From Antedon mediterranea (lineage: Eukaryota; Echinodermata; Crinoidea; Comatulida; Antedonidae), in contig NC_092675.1 of the NCBI RefSeq assembly GCF_964355755.1, positions 1,369,001 to 1,433,000 of the forward strand: a stretch of 64,000 nt of DNA, given 5' to 3'. Below the pieces are notes generated by a model. It saw only the letters and a list, made by a program, of their open reading frames with translations. It searched no databases and had not been told where the DNA came from. Positions within the stretch are counted from its first letter, which is position 1. Every line of letters starts with the position of its first letter. Made by a program: the position numbers and the translations under genes. This document shows, one piece after another, positions 34,702-47,975 of the stretch.

Positions 34702-34826
34702 AATGATCTAGATTGCCCTGAACGCCAAACCGGGCCCTTGGCCCCAGCCCATTGTTCCTCGCTTCGCTCGCAAAATACTCAATTATACTAAATACTATAG
34801 ATAAAAATAATAAAATAAACCTCTAC

Positions 34827-34878
34827 TTATCAGGTCCAGAATCCAAGGAAAAAAGACGAAGAATTTCCAGCCAACCAT
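34827..34878 (-). other. Candidate signal-peptide exon upstream of copy C
   Basis: On the minus strand, ATG at 34876-34878 opens MVGWKFFVFFPWILDLI, a short basic and hydrophobic stretch typical of a signal peptide, and a GTAGAG donor follows in phase 1. Genes A and B also begin with a signal exon that ends in phase 1, although with a different sequence. It could supply the start of copy C, or be chance. Distance to CTLD1 is 1.2 kb. Confidence 0.35.
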
Positions 34879-36396
34879 TGTGATCGAAGCAATCCAACTT
34901 TAGTATAACAATAACGGTTATAACAAGACGTTGTATATCAATTCCCACACGTTATCACTGCCATATTAAGTACCGTAATTGACGCTGCAAACGGTAATTC
35001 ATTATTCGCTATGTAGTAAAATATATAATACGCCAGTTATATAGGCATATTTTGAATTAACGGTTGGTTTTATAATGTAGTGTGTCGTGTGAAAGATGTA
35101 AAGCCAACATATGGAAAAGTAATTAATGTCATACCATGGTTATCAACTTTAACTATTCAAACAAAATGCTAAATTTCCAATAATGTTATTATTCTATGCA
35201 CAGAAAACGTGTTTTAAATAATTCATGTATGTTTTTTAAATTTCAAATTTAAAAAGGCCTATATATTACATAATAAAACTTTACTTTTAAGAGAATAATA
35301 ACGCAAACAATTTTAATAATGCTATAGTTATCAATTTTAACTATTCAAAAAAGATGCTAAATTTCCAATGATGTAGTTATTCTATGCACAGAAAACGTGT
35401 TTTAAATAATTCGTGTAAGTTTTTAATTAGAAAAGGCCTATATATTACATACTAAAACTTTACTTTTAAGAGAATAATAACGCAAACATGATACTAAAAT
35501 ATCAATAAAAATATAATATAATAATACAAAAGGAAAAACAACGCTAGATGATGAAACGCGCGCCAGTGGTTGAGAATGAAACCTTTTAGGTTTCAAAACG
35601 TTCTGTAAGTTCGCTTACAATGTTTTTACAAAAAGAAACCTTTGTTATACCAAAAGGGCGTGGTTTAAATAATCTAAATTAAAAATATCATACAATCGCA
35701 GTGAAAATATTAAATACTTGTTAACACACCATGCGATATTATCTCTAGGACAATACATATACAAAAATGCAATCGAGTATCTAAAGTTTTAAAAAGACAT
35801 TTTTGGAATGAAGAAATGTGACCCGTTTTGTGCCTGTTCCTTGCGTTAGCCATGCTAAGAAGTCCAGGCTGATCATGCTAGAGTATAGACATTTTTGTTT
35901 ATTTGTATTTAGTGGGACTTAATTCTAAAATGGTTAAATACATAACAAGTGCAATATTAAGTATAATGAATACAAAAAACATTATTCAAAGGTCACAAAT
36001 ATATCTAATATAATTACAATAAACCCCTTATCATAATCTAACAAATGAGTTAAGGTTTTTCAATCTAAAGATCATCTAATAAAATACTGTGTTATACTCT
36101 CTTTCTTTATCCCTCCAATTACTACCGTAATTGCTTTAAGTTAATGTCGCCATAGAGGTAACATTAGGATAAATCAATATTTCAATTTTAGTTTATAAAA
36201 AAGCATAGATAAATATACTTATGCATGATTTAATTATGCGAATACAATGTAAATAGTATGGAAAAATATTATTGTATCGAAGTTCAGGCAGTTCACATGA
36301 AGGGAAAATGCCGTTTCAAGGGGTACCTATGATGACAAATGTTCACTAGATACCTTTTCCAAACTTCTATTTCATGAAACTATATTAATTCTAATG

Positions 36397-39300
36397 TTAT
36401 TCATATAAAAGTCCGACTTTCTTGTTTCTAAAAACAAACTGTTTCAAATAATGCCACTCATTGTACTTATTTACATCCTCTTCAATCTGACATCCTGCAG
36501 ATGTATCAATATGAAACCCTTGACAGTTATCTTTTCTTAAACATTGTAAAGCACATCTCATGTATTCAACTCCAAACTCAGACACTCCAGAGTTTACTCC
36601 ATGAGGCTCGACAAATTGGAAATAAACACTGGTATCTGAAAGACAAATACGGACTCGGAAAATGATATATGTTGGAGTTGATTTTACTTTAGGCGTGATG
36701 TGTAGGTTGTGGCCGGTTTGCTTATAGAAATCCCAAAATAATGTTAAAACGCGCAGAAATTTCATTTAAAAATATATACGCAGACGCATGAAACGTGTTC
36801 AATTTTATTTTGCCTTATTATTGACAATATAGAAATTATCGGATTATAAATTATAAATCGTTTTTTTTTACTTGGTATTTACACCTCAAACTAATCACTT
36901 ACCCTGCTCACAGATATATCCGTCAGAGTTTGAGTTCAAATCAGCGGTCGCATCAATGTCTAGGAGCATCATACCTTTAGTATCAATTCTGGTGCCAGCT
37001 ATAACTTCTCTGCTAGTGCTCGGATCTTCCAGATTCCACGCAATCGAAGAATCAAAATCTTGTCCTGTTTCCCATTTCCAGTTTGTATCTTCGTTATCTA
37101 ATCCCGCCTGACGTGATAATCCGATGGCGTATATACCTTCTTTGTAAACGGTATTAACGTAGTCGAGTACTGCAGTAACTTCACCACTGGTAAGAAGACT
37201 AGCAAGATATCCACCAGAAGACTCACATGTAGCTCTTGCATCAGACCACGTCATTATTGTTTCATAACGTAACGTCGTTATAACGTAACGTGACCACTTG
37301 TATAATAATTCAGCATAATCTTTTGAGAAATACAAGAAAGTGCATAAAAACTCATGTCACCTAAATAGAAAAACGTCATTTGTAATATTTATTCTGTGAT
37401 CTTTGTAAACATTTCGTCTGTGAAAACAAAGGCTCTCTCCATTATATGAATTACACAATGTACTCAGAGACCACAACATGACTTTGATAAAAATGCTATA
37501 GACCGTTTTAATTTACGCTGATAAGTCGATTAATATTCAGTAACAATCTTAATATTTTACTCAGAAAATCTCATAAATCAATTTTTTGTTTAGATATCTT
37601 TTTAAATCAAATGAATAAATCACACATTTCTAAAGTAGAAAATAGCATATTATTAACAAGATAGTTTTCGTCTTAGTGTTTTTGGATCATCTGTTTTGAG
37701 TCAGTCTTGGAGTGTTTGTGAAGTTGAGGCGAGTACGTGACTATTGCCACACCATTATCTATCATGCGCATCTGCAAACACTTAGACATAAATTACTTAC
37801 TTTCTTCGCAAATGGAGCCCTTGAAGTACATGTTCAAATTCTCGTCTTCATTAACGTCCACCAATTCGACATTATTGGTAAAAATGGCAACACCAGCTCT
37901 TTTGCTATTGATACTATTGGGATCACCAGGAAGCCATGGAATAATAGAGGAATCGAATTCTTGGTCTGTTTCCCATTTCCAGTTGTTGTCCTTGTTTATT
38001 TCTAATCCCGCCTGACGTGATAATCCGATGGCGTATCCACTTGCTCCGTAGACGGTATTAACGTAGTCAAGTACTGCTGTAACTTCATCATTGTTAAGAA
38101 GGGTAACAAGATAGCCACCAGAAGACTCACATGTAACCTTTGCGTCAGGCCATGTCGTTACGTGTTGTTCGTTAAACATCGTCACAATGTACCGTGACAG
38201 ACTATACTGTAAAGCAGCATCGCCTTTAAAATAACAAAAGTTAAATCACACATCAACATTTGAAGCATTGCTTTTCTTGGTTTGATTTGATCAAACGTGT
38301 GGATTTTTTTAAGCATAAGAACTTAAAAATAACAATATCTTCAAACAGTATTAATGGAGAGGAAAATATTGTGATCTTTAACACAATATGCAGGTTGTTA
38401 TTACTTAAAATACATAAACAAAAGAGAGTGCAGTGTCCTTAAGATTGCCATTTCTTCTAGGCATTTATATTTTAGGAGGAGGAATAATTTATCTCAACAA
38501 ACTTACTTTCTTCACATATATACCCCTCTGAGTATGTGTTCAAAATATCCTCAGCGTCAGTATCTATCAAATAGATTCCAGTAGTATGGATTCTCACACC
38601 AGCTGCTATATTGTTGTCGCTATTAGGATCATCAGCATGCCACGTAACAGAAGAACCAAACGTTTGTCCTATTTCCCATTTCCAGTTTGTATCTACGTAT
38701 TTATCTAATCCCACCTGACGTGATAATCCGATAGCGTATCGACCTTCTCCGTAAACGGTATTAACGTAGTCGAGGACTGCAGTCAGTTCATCATTGGTAA
38801 GAAGACTGACAAGATATCCACCAGAAGACTCACAGTCAGCTTTTGCATCAGACCACGTCATTTCTAGTTGATCCTTTAACATCTTTACAGTGTACCGTGA
38901 CCACTTGTATTTCAATTCAGAATCACCTTTGGTAAACAATGAAAATACACATACTTGGATTCTGAACAAATGAGGATTGAGGTAATCATATAAAATGGTT
39001 TATATTCAATTGTTAAGTTTGTAAGGTAACCCAGGGTGTTTAATCATTGCTAATATTTGGATTTTTCTTTCAATATTTTCTATTATTCTGAACAAATGAG
39101 GATTGAGGTAACAATCATAATATGGTTCATATTCAATTGTTAAGTTTGTAAGCTAACCCAGGGTAGTCTAATCATATTTCTAATATTTGGATTAGAATAA
39201 ATATCTCTAAATAAGTTTTTTAATGTATCGTTGTATATTTTGAATAGATTAATTTGCAATGCACAAACAAAGAATGCTCCATTGCAAGATTATGGTTCTC

Positions 39301-40090
39301 TCAGCTTTCTAGTCCCATTATCGATAATTTTAAAATTTACAGGATTTGTCATTAAAATCCCGGATACCCTAAATGATACAATTTATAGATAAATATAAAC
39401 GGCAACAAGTAATAGTAGTAGTAATAATCTTACTTACTCTGTTCACATATATACCCATCTGAATTTGAGTTTATACTACCATCTGCTGGTGTGTCCATCA
39501 AAACCATATCAGTAGTACGAATTCTCATGCCAGCTGTAATAGCGACATCAGTATCAGGATCATGAGGATTCCACTCAATATTAGAACCAAACTCTTGTCC
39601 TATTTCCCACTTCCAGTTTGTATCTACCTCTCTATATAATCCCGCCTGACGTGATAATCCGATGGCGTACGTACCTTTTCCATAAACGGTATTAACGTAG
39701 TCGAAGACTGTTTTCAATTCATCATTTGTAAGAATACTAACAAGATAGCCACCAGAAGACTCACAGTCAGCTTTTGCGTCAGACCACGTCATTGGTTGTT
39801 GGTTATTCAACTTCGTCACAGTGTACCGGGACCACTTGTATTCTAATTCAGCATCACCTTTGGAGAACAATGAACATTTGTTTTGGGACAATTCTTCTAT
39901 AATATTTGAGAAAAGAGAATTGTCTTTCCAACAATCTGAACACCACGATTTGTTGGAAGACAATGGGAATACATTTTGCGATTTTTAAGTCTATAACCAA
40001 GTTTCTTTAATTGAAAAGTTATTACTTACTGAATCCAATGATAAACTGCACAGAGAAGAAACATAGGTACTGGATCTTTGAATAAAACAT
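36397..40090 (-). CDS. Gene B: secreted protein with four C-type lectin domains and a PAN domain
   Basis: Exons in order: signal 40030-40090, CTLD1 39438-39857, CTLD2 38507-38926, CTLD3 37801-38223, CTLD4 36903-37319, PAN 36397-36635. They total 659 aa. The signal exon encodes MFYSKIQYLCFFSVQFIIGF. Each CTLD starts near YKWSRYTV, then MTWSDAKADCESSGGYLVSL, YAIGLSRQ, NWKWE and ends GYICE. Every internal boundary is phase 1, so modules can be gained or lost without frameshift. Only the outer Cys pair is kept; the inner pair of typical CTLDs is absent. The Ca-binding triplet is replaced by HDP, DDP, GDP or EDP, and no WND motif is seen. The PAN/apple-like end has four Cys (RCALQC, DNCQGF, AGCQI) and lacks four residues (KMTV or similar) found in A and C. 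No membrane segment follows, so secretion is likely. The ligand is unknown. Confidence 0.85.
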
Positions 40091-40099
40091 TGTTGACAG

Positions 40100-42615
40100 A
40101 CCCAAAAAGCGTGCTTTAAATAATAACATACACACTCCTGCTTTACTATTATTGATATAATAGCTACATATATATATGACAAGAATGCAAACCAAGTTGT
40201 TACTCCAGCCTACCCTGTGGATCTTATTACTTTAAACGTTCCTGTACATATTACTTATAACTTGTTATTTTACTACAATAGCTTCCTCCGTGGTTTATTG
40301 ATTCAAAATTAATATTTCATTTTCGAAATGATAACAAGCAACACGAATCAATTAGTCTATCAATAAACTGTAGAAACGAAAGTAGGATTTTCATTACCAA
40401 TAAAATATATATTGTGCACAAGACTCACAGTCAGCACACAATATAATAATATCTTTGATATATAATAATCGACACTTATCTCCACGCAACGTGCTGTAGA
40501 TCTGCAACCAATTATACTTTACTTTATATTTCTTCCTTTTTTGTTATTGTTTTATTAATATCCAGTCTGAGATTATTACAATATCTACAATTAAATACAC
40601 AATGTAAGGTAGAAATCGTCGTTGTAATAGTAACATTATTCAACATTTAATTTATCTAGAATTGTATTGCTATTTTTACTTTTTAAACAAGTATACGTTT
40701 TGCTTTTTAATTAAGTTTCATTCGATTTTCCATTAATTAATGCCAGCTCATACGCAAGTCTTTTTTTAATGAAAATTTTTTCTTAAGTCCACCTTTACTC
40801 TTTTATAAGTATTTTTTTTTAATTTTTTTATTTTAACTTTCTCCACTCGCTCATTCAATCCAACCGCCAACAAAGCGTCGATTTTATTTATTTATGGTAT
40901 GTTATGGTAGAATCATTGTTGTTGTTATTTAATAAAATAATTGTTTCAATTCATTCATGACAGTAGTGTTATACAGTACACTTGCTTTGTCAAGATGGGA
41001 ACTTGTAACAGTCCTTTGATCTTAGGTCGGGCTGCGACAAATACCAACAGTACTGTAATGTACATATTACACGCGGTGTTTATTAAGGGACGTGGAACTG
41101 ATCGTGTCGCGGCCACAGATAAACCCTTTGATCCATTCTGTTGCCTTGGTTATACTTTTTTGTTCAATACTTTTCAAGTTAGTCATCGAAAATTTTAATT
41201 ATCTCCCACTAAATGTTTCTCCGTTTTAAACCTTGTGCCATCTTATCGCTTTGTAAGAAAGAAAGAACAAATGGTATAAGTGCTTTTGCTTGCATTTATT
41301 ACAGTTTAATTGGCGAATACGGTATTAAAATACGATAGTAAAATAGATCAACAACTTTAAATCCGTAAACAAACCCAATGATTGATATCAATTTCTAAAC
41401 TGACGTTAAACAACTGTATAAATGTAGGTAAGTGAGTCAATAAAAAGGACAAACATAAAACAACAGAGACAAACTACCAGAGTGCATAACCTAAAGAATA
41501 ACAACATCAAAAATGTTTAAATAAACGATTACAAATATATTATTTTTTGAAATATTTATCTGCAGACAAGGAAAGTAAAATAGAGCATTTCAAACAATCC
41601 GTTTTGTTTATCTAAGGTGATTTTACTTTTAACGTCTGAGAGTTGATATCAATGCATTTAAAGGTTTGAAATTTTATAATATCAAAGGTAAATTTTGCTT
41701 TGAAAATATATATATTTGCAGTAGTTTATGATAACATACCAGCTATAGCATTATATCTTATTTTAATTGGGGTGTTACCCATAAAAGTGTACAAATGGTG
41801 CATAAAAACCAAATGGAAAATATATTAATGGTATTGTTGTATTGTTTCATTATTTTTTTGTATTGTTGACCATTGATAGAAATTAATAGATATATGATAG
41901 GGCCTATACTGAAACAATTATTCAAACATACTATAAAATAATGCTATTATTCTATGCGCATAAAGCGAAAATACTTTCTTTTTAGTGGGAACATTATGAT
42001 TGGATTTTGAATTATTCTGTTCAAAACATGATTAAAATAACACATAAAAATGGAGCAGTAAAACTAATTGAACCGGGATAACCAACAATGTTTTAAATAA
42101 TAAACTTATTTCCAGTTCTTAGTAACAATTATGAGTCATGTGTTTAATTGTAGTTTTGATCATTTTGATCTTCGTACTCGTGTCTCTTATAGGTATTGCT
42201 TTTATTTGTATTTATGCAGCCTTAATGTTACTAATAATGTTATGTTTTCTATTGACCATCACAAAACAATGATCTATAAGTAAGTATATACAATTACAAC
42301 CAATGTACTAGTAGGAGTTCTAGACGGAGTTTTGACTTAATATTAGTAAAAAGATAAATATGTTGGCACATATGGCGTTTCATACGTATACTAGAAAAAT
42401 AAATAAAAACGACAATAAATACAGACTTGGTGCAAGTCTACCAATGTACCTTAAGAGCATAATACACCTAAATGCGATGTTTTATAGTCTGTTTAAAAAT
42501 ATATTGCATTTATGATGTCAGAATAAATACATATTACACTATAATATACATCATTTAACAATTAGTCTATATAGTTATAAACTTTTATAAGCGTAAATTC
42601 TGGTAAAAATGTCTG
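40100..42615. other. Spacer between lectin genes B and A
   Basis: AT-rich sequence without a recognisable exon. It contains one copy of the dispersed CAAGGCAATC-type repeat at about 40975-41140. Gene B regulatory sequence should lie near its left end and the 3' end of gene A near its right end. Confidence 0.55.
40975..41140. mobile_element. Dispersed repeat, third copy (interior only)
   Basis: TTTGTCAAGATGGGAACT, AACAGTCCTTTGATCTTA, ACTGATCGTGTCGCGGCC and AGATAAACCCTTTGATCC match the copies at 22205-22368 and 16240-16470. The terminal CAAGGCAATC parts are degraded. Confidence 0.6.
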
Positions 42616-42621
42616 TTTATT
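42616..42621 (-). terminator. Candidate polyadenylation signal of lectin gene A
   Basis: AATAAA on the minus strand in GTCTCAATAAACAGA, about 20 bp after the stop codon of the PAN exon. It is very close but canonical. Confidence 0.4.
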
Positions 42622-42641
42622 GAGACGTGTTTTCTCTGTGG

Positions 42642-45600
42642 TCACAGTACAAACGGGAAAATAGCTGGTTTGTTGTATAACAAACCGACCCTTTTGTTTC
42701 TAAAAACAAACTGTTTCAAATAACGCCGCTCATTGTACTTATTTACACCCTCTTCAATCTGACATCCTGCAGATGTATCAATGTGAAATCCTTGACAGTT
42801 ATCTTTTCTTAAACATTGTAAAGCACATCTCATGTACTCAACTGTCATTTTAACTCCAAACTCAGACACTCCAGAGTTCACTCCACGAGGCTCGGCAGAT
42901 TGGAAATAAACACTCATATCTGAAAATACAAATGCCGTCTAATTTAAAGCGTAACGTGCATAGGTACGTTAAAATTATTGTCAATTTGAACGTTCATCAA
43001 GATAGAAAGCACATTCATTTTCAATCTATTGTAAAAGATGAAGTATTTAAAATTTGAATTTAGAAATTATCAGATTAATTCGCAATTGTAATCTGTGAAG
43101 GGTTTGTACTAAATGAAGGCAAACTTTATTTTAAATAGGTTTGCATTTTTTCTGAATTTGAAAGTTAACAAACCGAAATAAATACTGTGTTTGTTTTCAA
43201 GAGAGAAAACACAATCATTTTCACATTGTTTTAATTTCTCAAAATAATGGAGATTCACTTACCCTGCTCACAGATATATCCGTCAGAGTTTGAGTTCAAA
43301 TCAGCGGTCGCATCAACGTCTAGGAGCATCATACCTTTAGTATCAATTCTAGTGCCAGCTATAACTTCTCTGCTAGTGCCCGGATCTTCCGGATTCCACG
43401 CAATCGAAGAATCAAAATCTTGTCCTGTTTCCCATTTCCAGTTTGTATCTTCGTTACCTAATCCCACCTGACGTGATAATCCGATGGCGTAGATGCCTTT
43501 GTGAACAGAATTAACATGCTCGAGTACTGCAGTAACTTCATCATTGGTAAGAAGACTAGCAAGATATCCACCAGAAGACGCACAGTCAGCCTTTGCATCA
43601 GACCAGGTCATTGTTGTTCCAGAATGTAATGTCGTTAAAATGTACCGTGAACGCTTGTGCAGAAATTCAGCATAACCTTTGGAAATTAAGGTTCATATTG
43701 TAAGATCAATTAATAATCATTGATTAATTACTACAAATAAAGCTCTACTGTAATATTTTAAAACACATTGTGAATAAAAATGGTTCTCATAATTACTTAC
43801 TTTCTTCGCAAATGAAGCCCTTGAAGTACCTGTTCAAATCCTCGTCTGCATCAACGTCCACCAATTTAACACTATTGGTAAAAAGGGCAACACCAGCTCT
43901 TTTGGTCTTGATGCTATTGGGATCACTAGGAACCCATGGAATAATAGAGGAATTGAAGTGTTGGTCTGTTTCCCATTTCCAGTTTTTGTCATTTTTTATT
44001 TCTAATCCCGCCTGACGAGATAATCCGATGGCGTATCCACTTGCTCCGTAGACGGTATTAACGTAGTCGAGGACTGCTGTAACTTCGTGATCATTAAGAA
44101 GGGTAACAAGATAGCCACCAGAAGACTCACAGTCAGCTTTTGCATCAGACCAGGTCGTTTCCTTTTGATCGTCTAACATTGTTACAGTGTACCATGACAA
44201 ACTGTAATATAATCCTGGATCACCTAAAATACATATCAAAAAAACATTGTTACCTCTTAATGACAATTCTGTCAATATTCAACTGAAACTGTTTTTAAAA
44301 CAAAAAAGTCTTTACGAAGTTATCACAAACCTATAACGACATTAATATACCATATAATCATACAGCTACACTGAAAGTAATCAATAATTTAAAATCAATA
44401 AATCCAAAAAATAACAGTCCTAATATACAGTTACATAATAATAACGCAAAATATAGTATGACCTGGGAGGTCTCGTACGTTTGAAATTGTTTCCATTTCT
44501 GTGTGTCTTATTTAAATTGTTACCTTACCCACCTCTTGTAGGCTATAAATTAACATTTAAACTGTAACCTAGAGCTGTTTTTGTTTTGTACGATGTTTAT
44601 ACCTTTAATTTAATTGTGTAATTTTATAATGTTTTATTAATAAAGATGTTTATTTCGTAGCCATATAAACGTACTCTGTTCACATATGTATCCATCTACG
44701 TTTAAAGTATACTCTGCATTCCTGTCTCTCAAGAACACAGCATCCTCAGTAAGAATCCTAACGCCAGCTGTTTCGTCGATGTCAACACTAGGCTCACCGG
44801 GATACCACTCAATATTAGAACCAAACTCTTGTTCTATTTCCCATTTCCAGTTTGTACCTTTGTTACCTAATCCCGCCTGACGTGATAATCCGATGACGTA
44901 ACTGCCTGCTCCATAAACGATATGAACATACTCGAGTACTGCATTCAGTTCATCACTGGTAAGAAGACTGACGAGGTAGCCTCCAGAAGACTCACAGTTA
45001 GCTTTTGCATCAGACCAGGTCATTTCTAGTTGATTATTTAACATCTTTACAGTGTACCGTGACCATCTGTATGTTAATTCGCTATCTAAATAAGTACGGT
45101 AAATATGTAAATGTATAAACAATTAATAATAAATTAGAATTCTGTATATTGCCTTTTTAGTCTGAAGATTGAGGTAGCTGTCAATGTATAATAAATTGAT
45201 AAAGGCACTGTGATAACAAGCAGTTTTAAAAATACTACTGTATTTCGCTATGTCATTTTTTAAAAGAATGATATGGTCACTTTAAACTCAAAACCAAACG
45301 TTTCTTTTGCCATTATCGGTACTACTAAAAAGTGTTAAAAGTAAAATAGTATTTAGAATTGGTCAAATATATGCAGAAATACGATTTTATCTCATAAACA
45401 AAACATTATTTAAAATTGGGGCCTAAAATGCAAAATGTTGTGTGGCTTTCAGACTTTAGAGTTTTTGATGGCGTAATAATAACTTTAATTCACTTACTCA
45501 GTTCGCATATATAACCGTCTGAGTTCAAACTAGCCTCTGTATCAGTGTCCATCAATACAGAATTAGTAGTATGAATTCTCACGCCAGCTTTACTCGTTAC

Positions 45601-47969
45601 ATTAGTGTCGGGATAGTTGCGATTCCACGCAATATTAGAACCAAACTCTTGTCCTATTTCCCACTTCCATTTTTTATCTACGCTTCCATCTAATCCCGCC
45701 TCACGTGATAATCCGATGACGTATACACCTGCTCCGCAAAAAACGTTAACGTAGTCAAGCACTAAATTCAGTTCATCATTGGTGAGAAAACTAACAAGAT
45801 AACCACCAGAAGACTCGCAACCAGCCTTTGCGTCAGACCAGGTTGTTGCTGACTTCGTCACAATGTACCGTGACCATCTGTAGTCTAATTCACCATCTCC
45901 TTTGGAAGACAATGAAAATAGAAACATTTGAAGAAACTACTATCATGAAACAGGATTGTCACTGTGGTGTATGTAAAAGCCCTACCTACGATGGTGGAAC
46001 TCGAACCTAACATACAAACCTAATAGTAAAACTTGTTAAGTTTGCAACTTGTCTTTGGTAATTCAATATTACTATTAAATAACTAAGACAACAAACTGTC
46101 TGCCACTTTCAATAAGCCTATCTTGAACGCATAACAGCAAAGACGAGATTTTTACTATAATCTCATGATACAAGTGACTTCAATTTCCATTATCGTTACT
46201 AATAAACAAAATCAAAATACTTACATTACATTTTTCTACTTTGCCCTCTAACGGATTTGGACTGGCATTTAATTTAAGTTTAAATAATACCGTAATATCA
46301 ACAAATAGAGATATAATGTTTATAATGTTATAATGTTTGTGATTTTCTATATTGAAAGAAAACTTACTATATTCACATATATACCCATCTGAGTTTGAGT
46401 TCAAAGTAGTCTCTGCATCAATTTCCTTCAAAGCAATATCCGTAGTATCAATTCTGACGCCTGTTTTACTCGTTACGCTATTGTAAGGATCTAGAGGACT
46501 CCATGGAATAATAGAAGAATCAAAATCCTGTCCTGTTTCCCATTTCCAGTTTGTATCTACGTCGTTATCTAATCCCGCCTGACGTGATAATCCGATAGCG
46601 TATACACCTTTTCCGTAAACGGTGTTAACGTAGTCGAGGACTGTTGTCAATTCATCATCGGTAAGAAAACTAAGAAGATAGCCATCAGAATGCACACAGT
46701 CAGTCTTTGCGTCAAACCACGTCATTGCTCGTTGATCATGTAACATCTTCACAGTGTACCGGGACCATTTGTAATTTAAATTACCTTTGGAGAAAAAAAC
46801 ATAAAACAAGATAGCATTAACGCTGTAGTTAATGTTCTGGCAATATATAAACAATTACATTTATTGTGAAGGTTATTATAGATTAAATCATGGAGGAATT
46901 ATGTAATTGTAATTTTTTTATATTATATATTTCAAATTCAATATTACCTACCTTGTTGAAGAACAGTAGTACCTTATTAATTTATATTTTGTAATTGTTT
47001 ATGAAAGATGAAAGAAAGAAAATAAATGTTTACGTTCAAGTAATACCTCCATGATCTACTTTTTTGGTAGACGAGTAATGATTACTCAATAAACTTACTC
47101 TTTTCACATATATAACCATCTATGTGTGACCTTAATTTATCCTCTGCATTATAGTCTTTCAACTTAACATCAGACGTACGAATTGCCACGCCAGCTATGT
47201 CACTTTTGTTACTATTAGGCTCATCATGGTACCACCCAATATTAGAACCAAACGTTTGTCCTATTTCCCATTTCCAGTTTGCATCTACGTCTTTATCTAA
47301 TCCCGCCTGACGTGATAATCCGATGACGTATACCCCTTTTCCGTAAAACTCGTTAACATACTCGAGTACTGCAGTAACTTCACCACTGGTAAGAAGACTG
47401 ACAAGATATCCACCAGAAGACTTACAGTCAGCTTTTGCGTCAGACCAGGTCATTTCTGGTTTGTACTCCAACATCTTCACGGTGTACCGGGACCACTTGT
47501 ACTGTAATTCAGCATCGCCTTTAGAAGACAATCAACCAAAATCAACGCTATCATTCTTGCTGTATTAGCAGTTACTTTCATAGCAATGATGATAATATTT
47601 GTAATATAAAATATTCATAAACTCCTGGTTGAGATTTACCCTATCAAGTTTGATAATTAAATTTATATAAAATAAAAGTAATAATAGTTTTAAAGCTTCT
47701 TTCGTCTTCAATTATAAATTTCAAATACTGCAAAGTAACATATGTTAAAGTGATTCACTTTAACAATGTTGGAAGTAACTGGTTCAATCTATCAAGATGC
47801 CTTAATTTGAAATTGTTTGTTATAAAAGCCTAACATACATTCTAACGTTTTAATATTATTAATTGTTTTAAAATTTATAGAAATACAGTTATTATTAGGC
47901 CTACTTACTAAATCCAATGATAAATTGTACAGAGAAGAAACATAGGTACTGGATCATTGAAAAAAACAT
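42642..47969 (-). CDS. Gene A: secreted protein with six C-type lectin domains and a PAN domain
   Basis: Exons in order: signal 47909-47969, CTLD1 47099-47518, CTLD2 46368-46784, CTLD3 45498-45899, CTLD4 44675-45085, CTLD5 43801-44223, CTLD6 43263-43676, PAN 42642-42919. They total 941 aa with all boundaries in phase 1. The signal exon encodes MFFSMIQYLCFFSVQFIIGF, nearly that of gene B. CTLDs share DAKADCESSGGYL-like, VIGLSR or AIGLSR, KWKWE or NWKWE, and GYICE. CTLD1 carries EPN within WYHDEPNSN and CTLD4 carries EPS, closer to the classical mannose-type triplet than in gene B, but WND is absent. CTLD3 has an additional Cys (NVFCGAG). CTLD5, CTLD6 and PAN correspond to CTLD3, CTLD4 and PAN of gene B. 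The PAN exon ends in a hydrophobic tail after FVFRNKR. A secreted multivalent lectin or adhesion protein is the likely role. The ligand is unknown. Confidence 0.87.
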
Positions 47970-47975
47970 TGTTGA

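Larger units (their letters stand above)
33640..36396. other. Spacer between copy C and gene B
   Basis: It holds a GC-rich dispersed repeat (about 33890-33975), the 3' remnant of a LINE (34262-34701), a candidate signal exon (34827-34878), and a roughly 135-bp AT-rich direct repeat with copies at about 35145-35300 and 35328-35490 (TTCTATGCACAGAAAACGTG in both). No further lectin exon was seen. Confidence 0.6.

Noticed and set aside
30655-44880. Series of plus-strand open frames of 60-97 codons
   Set aside because: They lie exactly opposite the C-terminal halves of the CTLD exons and recur with each copy because those exons are duplicated.
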